Shown in pieces: positions 26,101-32,129 of a stretch of DNA of 55,699 nt. Source of the stretch: Marivirga sp. (GTDB lineage: Bacteria; Bacteroidota; Bacteroidia; Cytophagales; Cyclobacteriaceae); assembly GCF_024636815.1 (NCBI RefSeq), contig NZ_JAGXGF010000076.1:1-55699 (forward strand), read 5' to 3'. The position numbers and the translations under genes are program-made. Numbering within the stretch: position 1 is the first letter of the stretch; the number at the start of each line of letters is the position of its first letter. The notes beneath the pieces were generated by a model that saw only the letters and a list, made by a program, of their open reading frames with translations, was not told where the DNA came from and searched no databases.

Positions 26101-28894
26101 TACTTAGTTCTATACCTGGAGCACCGGTTACATCAATTTCAGTAGGGATATTTAATGTAGGATTATAGGGGTCGTTGCTTATAAAAACAAGACTGTCTTT
26201 ATAATTCCCTGAAGGTAAATTCTTAGAATTGAAAATCACATTTAATTCTATACTACTCCCTGGATTAACCACGGCAGACTGTAATGAAACACTTTGCCAC
26301 TTGGGCTTGCCTGCATAAACAATTACATCATCGAAAAACCATCCCGGATAATTTTGTGCTTGTCCATCTTTTGTGTCGAAATAGAAACGTAATTTTACAG
26401 TTTCTCCTTGGTAGTTACTTAAATCATATTTTGAAGTTATCCACCCATTTGAGTTACCATTTGGAGCCGAATTAGCACTAGCTGTTCCTCTTAATGGCTG
26501 CCAATTAGCACCATTGTCAGTCGTTATATCAACCATACAATAATCCCAACCACCTTCTGTCTGGTAACTTTCTCTAAAAGTTAGAAAAATTGAATCTTGG
26601 CTAATAGAATTTAAGGTAATTTCAGGTGAAACAACGGCTGAATTAATTCTATTTCCTGTATCATAGTCAGTTCCACCTGCTATTGCACAATTCCAACTAT
26701 TAACCGGGCTGCTAGAATTTACATCTGTTAAATGCCATAAATCATCTCCTGAATAAACTTCAATTGTCCAATCAGACACATCTCCTTCAAAATCATTTTC
26801 ATAAATTATATCTCCATCAATTGAGTCAGATAAATTGAATAAACCAGATCTATTCGAAACATAACTCTTGGTTTGAAAAGATTGATGTTGAGTACTTTCA
26901 AAATTTATTTTAGAAATATTAAGGGACTCGTAATTTGCATTTCCTACCTCAAAACTCAGTGGGTAGTTTCCATCGTTAAAAACGGTCAATGTTTGAGTGA
27001 TGCTGTCACCTGATAACATATCAGCATATAAACTATCGGGTTCAATTCTGATGATTGGCACATCTGTAGTAGAAGCAGTTAATACATTTGAAATACTAGA
27101 AGTTTCTCCATAAAAATCTTTACTCTTTATTGCTATAAAATAAGTCGTAAGAGGATTTAAGTCAGTAAGCGTAAAATTTTGAGATTCACCATAGGGTAAT
27201 GGATATGGTAAATTTGTGATTGAATCTGCTGAATCAAAATTAGCACTATCTATAATGGAAGTTGAATATCTTACATCATACTCACTGGCTACACCTACTG
27301 TATCACTACCACCTGGAGCCGTCCAGTTAATAGTAATTTTGGTGGGTTCAGCGTCAATAAAGCTTAAATCATCTATTGCTGAAGGAGGAATTCCATCATT
27401 ACTTTGTAGAGCAGTAAAAGCATTTAGTCTTCCACTACCTAATTGATCCATAAAACCAGAGTTTAAATCATTAATATTGTCTGTTGTGTTTGTAAGAATA
27501 TTCCATAGTCCATCATTAGTTAAATCTGGATATTGTGAAACAATTAATGCCGCCACTCCAGACACGTGAGGACAAGCCATGCTAGTGCCTGAAATTGAAG
27601 AATAGTTATTATTTGGAAATGTACTCAAAACATTAGACCCGGGAGCCGCAATATCTACCCAATCTCCATAATTCGAAAATGATGATTTTATGTCATTATG
27701 ATCAGTTGATGAAACAGATAATACAGGTGGATAAAAACCTGGGTAATAATCAGCTGAACTATTTGAATTTCCTGAAGCAAAGATTACAATACCTCCATCT
27801 AGTGGGCCAACCACATTACCGTATTCATCACGTCCGGCATTTGCAATGAAATAATCAATTGCGTCCAATACTGATTGTTCAAAAACACCAGGTGAAGTAT
27901 AACCCCAACTATTTTGTGCAATTACGGCTCCATTATCCGCTGCATAAATAAAAGCTTCATCAAAACCATTGGTTCCATAATCTCCAAAAACAGCACATGA
28001 CATCATTCTGATCCCATCACCATTACCCGATCCACCAGCAACACCACTAACGCCAATTCCATTATTATTAACCGCCCCTACTGTACCAGCCACATGCGTA
28101 CCATGATCTGAGGCATTTATAGTACCACTATTGTCACCAAAATTATATCCATATTTATCGTCTATATATCCATTACCATCATCATCTACTCCATCCACAC
28201 CATAGATTTCCGCATCATTTTGCCACATATTAGGTTGTAAATCTTGGTGATCTACATCTACACCACCATCAATAATTGCAACAACTACAGATGAATCTCC
28301 TGACTCAATAGCCCATGCATTTTTCAAATTAATATCAGCTCCAGCTGTACCTCCTGTTTGGCCTGTATTTTCATAATGCCATTGCTGATCTAATAAAGGA
28401 TCATTCGAATCAATTAAATAGGATTCTGGATTTTGAATAATCTCATAATCCTCTGCATGATCATAATTATCCACATAAACTTTTTCATAAAAAGGTTCTG
28501 CAGTACTTATGAAGTTACAATCTTGATAACTTTGTACACAGAATTCTTCACTTGATTCAATTGCATTCCTGTCTACCACTATTTCATACCACCTATGTAG
28601 CCCGGCTTCACGATGACGATTTTCAAATTGAGGAGATGACTTAAAAAGTCTTTCCATCCGAATAACTTTAAACCTTTCATTTAATGAATCCAATTCTGGA
28701 ATTCCATATTCAATATAGCCATTGGAGGATTTACTTTGTTTTAGGGTTTCAAAGGTTTGGGTAAAATTTCGCTCAAGCTTTACTTTAAATTTAAGGCTTT
28801 GAGCATGAATTTGGTTACTGAAACAAAAAATTAAAAAACTTAAATAAATAAATGTTTTAATAAACAATTGAACGGAGGAAGCTATTTTGGTCAA
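20126..28894 (-). CDS. Giant modular S8 (subtilisin-like) protease secreted by the type IX system
   Basis: A 2922-residue extracellular or surface protease. Order: signal peptide (to about 32, ending IHAQ); propeptide region (about 33-160); S8 domain (about 165-500) with triad Asp209 (AIIDGG), His264 (DHGTHVAG) and Ser438 (SGTSMACPHVSG); fibronectin type III (about 503-608); a MAM-like/choice-of-anchor-J domain (about 695-861); blocks of ASH-type choice-of-anchor-D repeats marked by VTGxP and SND motifs; a Rossmann-like glutamine-amidotransferase-like insert (about 1100-1300); a kelch-like propeller (about 1550-1820); a further globular domain (about 2090-2270); five cadherin-like repeats (2341-2835); and a T9SS type A sorting domain (about 2843-2922, LSLYPNPVRDEL to QARFIKQ). 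The start must be TTG at 28894, since no Met occurs before residue 80. Confidence 0.93.
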   Translation of the reverse strand: MTKIASSVQLFIKTFIYLSFLIFCFSNQIHAQSLKFKVKLERNFTQTFETLKQSKSSNGYIEYGIPELDSLNERFKVIRMERLFKSSPQFENRHREAGLHRWYEIVVDRNAIESSEEFCVQSYQDCNFISTAEPFYEKVYVDNYDHAEDYEIIQNPESYLIDSNDPLLDQQWHYENTGQTGGTAGADINLKNAWAIESGDSSVVVAIIDGGVDVDHQDLQPNMWQNDAEIYGVDGVDDDGNGYIDDKYGYNFGDNSGTINASDHGTHVAGTVGAVNNNGIGVSGVAGGSGNGDGIRMMSCAVFGDYGTNGFDEAFIYAADNGAVIAQNSWGYTSPGVFEQSVLDAIDYFIANAGRDEYGNVVGPLDGGIVIFASGNSNSSADYYPGFYPPVLSVSSTDHNDIKSSFSNYGDWVDIAAPGSNVLSTFPNNNYSSISGTSMACPHVSGVAALIVSQYPDLTNDGLWNILTNTTDNINDLNSGFMDQLGSGRLNAFTALQSNDGIPPSAIDDLSFIDAEPTKITINWTAPGGSDTVGVASEYDVRYSTSIIDSANFDSADSITNLPYPLPYGESQNFTLTDLNPLTTYFIAIKSKDFYGETSSISNVLTASTTDVPIIRIEPDSLYADMLSGDSITQTLTVFNDGNYPLSFEVGNANYESLNISKINFESTQHQSFQTKSYVSNRSGLFNLSDSIDGDIIYENDFEGDVSDWTIEVYSGDDLWHLTDVNSSSPVNSWNCAIAGGTDYDTGNRINSAVVSPEITLNSISQDSIFLTFRESYQTEGGWDYCMVDITTDNGANWQPLRGTASANSAPNGNSNGWITSKYDLSNYQGETVKLRFYFDTKDGQAQNYPGWFFDDVIVYAGKPKWQSVSLQSAVVNPGSSIELNVIFNSKNLPSGNYKDSLVFISNDPYNPTLNIPTEIDVTGAPGIELSTMELNYDSLFITDTLKKTVQIRSIGTDTLLISDITLNSENFKIDSTSLALAAGSDYELEVSFLPKTIGALKDTLKIFSNDSITPILTVNLMGYGVEPPVMSVSPDSVEVNLMTNDSTVQYITIDNTAGGSSLYVGLDKIYGISEINGMNFSSYDYANSHDNRESIPIKHNKNVASVEKNILVIQNKLAWGVDMVDFIYSQTNITAIGILSSDLGNYDLSNIDLIITTGDQTTQYYDDLTTQVAKLEGFVNNGGVIQYQVATQGEDVQLVGGVGAINGNSENFNIVIDSLHPIVTSLPQLLEGSSANHNYLINLPGNADEIIRTEISDVATLVEYQFGSGKVIATGMTVEFLYSYGGFNSSPILGQILSYSLETSGFDWLKVDVLNDTIPMGSSKDIALNFNSTGLLGGIYNAEITINSNDPVTTTKKIPITMDVTGIPEISISKDTLSFGNIFLGQSIKKSLIINNSGSDLLEINSINSSSSDYAIDSTNFNLAPGQSIELGITYSPTVEGVNNIDLEISSNDSSSLTSIVKLLGEGLIPPQINVDPDSLSIALNSGDSTIENLVIDNSLGGSILNWQIDVININAQPNNYVDFNQNLNEGVNNNNETTSNRVVDNMPLVAGEFTALNNSPVALTAVSINSDRTIIYAFENNGNNFYQYSIENEVWSSLTSSPVSSGNNGGAVELNGKIYHSFTQNSQLAVYDISTDSWSTITSPLSTGNIASDGDYLYLVNNSSLYRFDPNASDFVEMASPGVYFTSWGGLEYYDGYLYSHTGDGSTNFARYNILNNAWELLANIPGGAVLASAMDPYNGKYYTYGSYGGNNWYEYNIDSAQWNVSSIPLFIISDGGMIFSNKGAKNGIYFVQGENGLGFGLFETDLGAQWLSANKINGQVNAGESEIVELTIDASELNGGNYLTEVIISNNDPENEVVKVPVNLEVTGEPTLFAHSDSLVFDPIFVGQSNSKSILVENVGTDLLTVSDVSFDNNDFSVDVSSFELSPNESISLTIEYLPTTEGNNLNQLIFTSNDVVNSPTSIELFSTASLPPVINILEDSLSETLEQNNVSTQTINIDNTTGGSDLNFELSQFSVSTTSAAINSEVFRGEEVNQNTKKTEEAFSEHDIYQQPRDSKVKSLYSQDINLADLLTRLDTAHNNLTNLIPDNYLFSNGFTGTNISDGGGDMYDGGNRLSTDFGGDIYYSNNLIDSSIYLDNNNYFTAKYDGLFIFSADVSAVNSFSINGNLGADGSGSVDGAVIEMTKNGKNYVGFVKRVYNAYDPSVNHLIIVEDNGLVNHEFSTDTNNDFHRLNNLTDINNLHHLLFAGTSGKYYDNTVMTNVMEAYLDLIDTKASWLTMEPSEGTVPAGQQMEIAVNYNANHLEIGNYNAQITVNHNDPTQPQIDLPVSLNVIEEVINEAPIIADQIFRIAENPFSNEIVGQIQASDINEDSLSYRVLNSSAAGAFRLSTSGILSVDDSTLVDFDLHNVIDLSIEVSDGDLQDTAVVSVIIEEVIINEAPVINDQTFRIDENSPNGSLIGQLVAFDPNQDGLIFSMTSSEYGDAIALNTSGILTIADSAFFDYESNMLLDFYVTVFDGEYTDSAEVTIIINDVLENTAPNITGQGFEINENSPLGTEIGSIVANDPQNDNLSYSLNYSNIEGAVALSTTGILTVSDSSIFDYESTSSFEIGVNVSDGEFIDSAVITITILDVVENTSPTINDQEFEINENSPIGTEIGSIIANDVENDSLSYSLNYSNIEGAVAISTSGMLTVADSSIFDYESITSFEIGVNVSDGEFTDSAVIVITILDVNENTGPTINNQTFEVEENTVIGFEIGELVANDSDNDSLSFVIVNAQIEGAFSLSENGVLSVLDSSLINFETHNSIVIIVEVSDGLLTDEGIITIEVIEVEDEVLGNQIMKNNLSLYPNPVRDELVVNYDFQNKTHNLYLIDLTGRRVEIDFNNNGGQVNINTNNLAAGVYQLIIKDGNDLHQARFIKQ
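20390..21874 (-). repeat. Five tandem 297-bp cadherin-like repeats inside the giant protease
   Basis: Residues 2341-2835 divide into five units of exactly 99 residues, each starting Asn-x-x-Pro and carrying ENSPxG-like, AND-like, DYES-like and VSDG-like calcium-site motifs of the cadherin superfamily. Units three (20984-21280) and four (20687-20983) are nearly identical in protein and very similar in DNA, which indicates recent duplication or gene conversion. Confidence 0.85.
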
Positions 28895-29102
28895 TAGTGA
28901 AAAAAGTTAAGTTACTAAAATGATTTATATTTAATATATGCAAAACGCAATAATATGGATATTTTCGGTAAAAAATAATTTTTTTCTATTTTTTTAGACA
29001 AACGGCCCAATAAGGTACATGAATATATTGTATACAATTTAGAATTTTTCTTTTATTTAAAAATTATGCAATCCTTTTCTTTCCAAAATATTAAACAACA
29101 AA

Positions 29103-29118
29103 AACATTTACAAATGTT
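29103..29118. promoter_or_regulatory. Perfect 7-bp dyad in the protease/amylase spacer
   Basis: AACATTT and AAATGTT are separated by AC. It lies about 210 bp from both starts and could be a regulator site; no regulator is known. Confidence 0.25.
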
Positions 29119-29243
29119 AATAAAGTTGTAATTAAACGTTAGATCTTTTTGTAAAATATATAAATAAATACATATAATTATGATTTTTCCATTAAACAAA
29201 CTGTGTAAATAAGTTTTAAAATAAAATTTATTTGCAATCGAAA

Positions 29244-29259
29244 CCGCAAACGTTTTCGG
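29244..29259. promoter_or_regulatory. LacI-family-type operator upstream of the amylase gene
   Basis: CCGCAAACGTTTTCGG is a 16-bp palindrome with a central CpG and one mismatched pair. The AAACG/CGTTT core is the classical form for LacI/GalR-family sugar repressors. It ends 75 bp before the ATG of the alpha-amylase, a gene such regulators commonly control. No lacI-type gene is in the window. Confidence 0.45.
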
Positions 29260-29334
29260 AATTATAGTTTGATTATCTTTTCTTTTATAGTTTTTTATTA
29301 CTTTAATTAGATTTTTAACCAAATATTATATTTT

Positions 29335-30741
29335 ATGAAACGATTAATTGCAAAACCCTTTATTGGATTATTTCTTATGGTAATAATTATATCTTGTTCG
29401 GATGGTAATAAGATAGAAGAACAGCGAATACACTCGACCAAAAAAGCAACAGATCCCTTTTCGGGTGGAACCAGCGAAAATGATAATTCAAACCAAAGAA
29501 ATCCAGGTCCTGGAGGCGGAATAATAATGCAGGCATTCTATTGGGATGTACCGGCTGGTGGTACATGGTATCAAACTATTGAAAATAAAATTCCGGAATG
29601 GGATGCGGCAGGCATTAGTGCTATTTGGCTCCCCCCTGTTTCAAAAGCTATGAATGGTGGATACTCCATGGGATATGATCCATTTGATTACTTTGATTTC
29701 GGAGATTATGATCAACAAGGTTCCATTGAAACTCGCTTTGGCTCACGATCAGAATTGGAAAGTTTGATCAGCACGGCTCACCTTTATGATATTGAGGTCT
29801 ATGCAGATATTGTATTAAATCATAATAGCGGTGGAGACTTGGAAAACAATTCATTTACTGGAACTGAAACCTATACTGATTTTAATCCAGCTTCAGGTAA
29901 ATTCTACAGATCTGCTAGTGATTTTCATCCAAATAATATTGTAGAGAATGATGAAGGCGTATTCGGAGGTTTCCCTGATTTAAGTCATTCTGTACCTTAT
30001 GTTCAGGATTGGCTTTGGAACCGTAGTGATGGTGTAGGTAAATACTATAGAGATGAATTAGGTTTCGATGGCTGGAGATTTGATTATGTTAAAGGTTTTG
30101 GCGGCTGGGTAGTCCGTGAATGGATGTACAATGTTGGAGGTTTTGCAGTAGGTGAATATTGGGATGGAAATGCTCAGCTTTTACAGGATTGGGTAAACAG
30201 CACCAATAGAACTGCTTCAGCTTTTGATTTTGCATGCTATTACAGAATGGATGAGGCTTTTGATGGCAATGACCTTACTAAACTACAAGGTGATATGCTT
30301 TGGAAAAGAGATGCTGCTAAGGCTGTAACTTTCGTGACTAATCATGACACAGATGAAATATGGGATAAAATGCATGCATATGCCTATATCTTCACTCATG
30401 AAGGATATCCTACCCTATTCTATCAAGATTATGAAGAATGGTTAGATCAAGATAAATTAGATAATTTGATGTGGATTCATAGAAATTTAGCCACTGGTGG
30501 AACCGATATTCTTTATGCAGATAACGATGAATATGTAGCCCGAAGAAATGGTAACCCAGGAATAGTGGTTTACTTAAATGATTCTAATCAATGGTTGGAA
30601 AGATGGGTACCTACTAATTGGGGGAGTTCTATAATTAAAGATTATACAGGTAATTCTAATTGGGAACCTACCACTCAAAATGATCAGTGGGTAAAAATCC
30701 AGTGTCCACCAAATAGCTATACTGTATGGTCCTTAAAATAA
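29335..30741 (+). CDS. Alpha-amylase lipoprotein, GH13, archaeal (Thermococcales) type
   Basis: A 468-residue enzyme that cleaves internal alpha-1,4 bonds of starch-like glucans. A lipoprotein signal (lipobox IISC, Cys21) and a Gly/Asn-rich linker (about 38-60) place it at the cell surface. The catalytic residues are Asp250 (GWRFDYVKG), Glu274 (VGEYWD) and Asp338 (TNHDTD). The start of the barrel, IMQAFYWDVPAGGTWY, and later AGISAIWLPP, GGYSMGYDPFDYFD and YEEWLDQDKL read very much like the Pyrococcus/Thermococcus alpha-amylases (GH13 subfamily 7) as I remember them. That is unusual for the phylum and suggests transfer. No susCD pair adjoins it, so it is not part of a classical polysaccharide locus. 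Confidence 0.92.
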   Translation: MKRLIAKPFIGLFLMVIIISCSDGNKIEEQRIHSTKKATDPFSGGTSENDNSNQRNPGPGGGIIMQAFYWDVPAGGTWYQTIENKIPEWDAAGISAIWLPPVSKAMNGGYSMGYDPFDYFDFGDYDQQGSIETRFGSRSELESLISTAHLYDIEVYADIVLNHNSGGDLENNSFTGTETYTDFNPASGKFYRSASDFHPNNIVENDEGVFGGFPDLSHSVPYVQDWLWNRSDGVGKYYRDELGFDGWRFDYVKGFGGWVVREWMYNVGGFAVGEYWDGNAQLLQDWVNSTNRTASAFDFACYYRMDEAFDGNDLTKLQGDMLWKRDAAKAVTFVTNHDTDEIWDKMHAYAYIFTHEGYPTLFYQDYEEWLDQDKLDNLMWIHRNLATGGTDILYADNDEYVARRNGNPGIVVYLNDSNQWLERWVPTNWGSSIIKDYTGNSNWEPTTQNDQWVKIQCPPNSYTVWSLK

Positions 30742-30756
30742 TTTTTTTTACCGTTC

Positions 30757-30790
30757 AAAAGTCATCTGCTATATAGTGGGTGGCTTTTTT
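30757..30790 (+). terminator. Terminator of the amylase gene
   Basis: AAAAGTCATCTGCT (30757-30770) and AGTGGGTGGCTTTT (30775-30788) pair across ATAT with several G-T pairs and are followed by a T-run. The A-rich 5' side also allows use by the convergent gene at 30805. Confidence 0.7.
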
Positions 30791-30804
30791 ATATTAATTG
30801 GAAT

Positions 30805-31431
30805 TTAATCTCCCCTTTCAAAGTCTAAAAGAGAATTCAGTATATATAAATCAAGTAATGCTTTAGGACGGGCGAAGAATTCTCTAATAGTAACTCTTGT
30901 GGATGAATAAACAGGAACTTCCGCTGCGGGATATGCTATGGCATCCATTTCATAATATTGACTAATATATAATGCTCTGAAGGCGTGGAATTCCTGAGTA
31001 ATAATAGCTACATCATGATGATTAAAAACTTCTTTACATCGATAGACGCTTTCTATGGTACTTAAACCAGCAGTATCAATAGAAATAGCACTTTCTGGAA
31101 CACCTTTTTTCATCAATGATTTTTTCATATCACTGGGCTCATTGTAATAACGAGTTCTATTATCACCGCTCAACAATAAGCCTTTTACCTTTCCTTTATG
31201 AAAAAGTTGAGCTGCTGCGTCCATTCTGTTATCGAAAAAACTGTTGGCTTCCCCTTTCATATTTCTTTTACTAGTACCCAAAACCAAAGCTATTTTTTTT
31301 TCAGGAATAGAATCAATATCCTCATAGATGTATTTACTGGTTTTAGAAATAATAAATACATTAGAAAATATAGCAAATACAATAGCAGATATTAATAGAA
31401 ATAAGCCAAGACGAATGAAGAATTTAATCAT
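30805..31431 (-). CDS. SanA / YdcF-like DUF218 membrane protein
   Basis: A 208-residue protein with one N-terminal membrane segment (about 5-27) and a DUF218 domain. The family signatures are ALVLGTSKRNMKGEANSFFDNRMDAA, LLLSGDN and IITQEFHAFRALYIS. SanA-type proteins influence envelope permeability and vancomycin sensitivity in enterobacteria; the biochemical activity is not settled. Its ATG overlaps the trmH stop by one base (TAATG), so it is translated as the last gene of the parE-parC-trmH unit. Confidence 0.88.
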   Translation of the reverse strand: MIKFFIRLGLFLLISAIVFAIFSNVFIISKTSKYIYEDIDSIPEKKIALVLGTSKRNMKGEANSFFDNRMDAAAQLFHKGKVKGLLLSGDNRTRYYNEPSDMKKSLMKKGVPESAISIDTAGLSTIESVYRCKEVFNHHDVAIITQEFHAFRALYISQYYEMDAIAYPAAEVPVYSSTRVTIREFFARPKALLDLYILNSLLDFERGD

Positions 31432-32123
31432 TATGTTTTTTCTGATTCAAATGCCTTAACGAAAAACTTTTCATAATCGTCAGGTCTTGCCATACATTTT
31501 TTATACCACTGCAAACGGTAATTTGCTTTGGTTAGATCATCAAATTGCCAATTTTCTACGAATGACCTTATTTTGCTGACTAAACTGTAGAATGTGATGC
31601 CCGCTGCAACGGATACATTATAGCTTTCTGTAAAACCATGCATAGGTAAACGAACAAATTCATCTGCCAAAGCTTTTGTTTCTTCGCTAATGCCATCTCG
31701 TTCATTCCCCATTACAATAGCAATTGGCTGATCTAAAGACAATTCTTCAGGTGCACATGCTTCATTATTAGGACTAGTGACCACTACTTTATAGCCTTTT
31801 GATTTTAAATCATGAAGGACATCAGCGGTGGGGGTTTTACTTTCAGGATATTGATGAACATCTACCCATTTGATAGCTCCCCTACTCACACCCCTACCTA
31901 GTTTAAATACATTTTCATTTTCTATGATGTGGTAATGCTGAATACCCAGACATTCTCCCGATCGAATAATAGCATTGGCATTATGAGGATCACGAATATC
32001 TTCCAGAACCACTCTGATATAATCTGTTCGATTTTCTAAAACAGATTCAATAAACTGCTTTCTTTCATTGGATAGAAATTCACCAAACTTTTGAGTTAAA
32101 AAATGATTTAATTGGGCTTCCAT
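31431..32123 (-). CDS. trmH: tRNA (guanosine-2'-O-)-methyltransferase, SpoU/TrmH family
   Basis: A 230-residue SPOUT methyltransferase. All three motifs are visible: DIRDPHNANAIIRSGECLG (motif 1), IVMGNERDGIS (motif 2) and LPMHGFTESYNVSVAAGI (motif 3, forming the knotted SAM site). The C-terminal helical TrmH extension is present (WQFDDLTKANYRLQWY). This points to TrmH, which methylates G18 in the tRNA D-loop, over the rRNA methylase RlmB. It begins 6 bp after parC and overlaps the next gene by one base, so it is in the same operon. Confidence 0.9.
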   Translation of the reverse strand: MEAQLNHFLTQKFGEFLSNERKQFIESVLENRTDYIRVVLEDIRDPHNANAIIRSGECLGIQHYHIIENENVFKLGRGVSRGAIKWVDVHQYPESKTPTADVLHDLKSKGYKVVVTSPNNEACAPEELSLDQPIAIVMGNERDGISEETKALADEFVRLPMHGFTESYNVSVAAGITFYSLVSKIRSFVENWQFDDLTKANYRLQWYKKCMARPDDYEKFFVKAFESEKT

Positions 32124-32129
32124 TTTCCT

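Larger units (their letters stand above)
28895..29334. other. Regulatory spacer between the divergent protease and amylase genes
   Basis: These 440 very AT-rich bases hold no plausible gene; an 89-codon open frame on the minus strand (29053-29322) is low-complexity and rejected. The spacer contains a dyad at 29103-29118 and a LacI-type palindrome at 29244-29259. A weak promoter for the amylase may be TTTG at 29268-29271 with TAGTTTTT at 29288-29295, but the 16-bp spacing is short. Confidence 0.5.

Noticed and set aside
29053-29322. 89-codon open frame on the minus strand in the protease/amylase spacer
   Set aside because: Low-complexity, Lys/Ile/Asn/Cys-rich translation of AT-rich DNA, and it overlaps the dyad, the LacI-type palindrome and the amylase promoter region.
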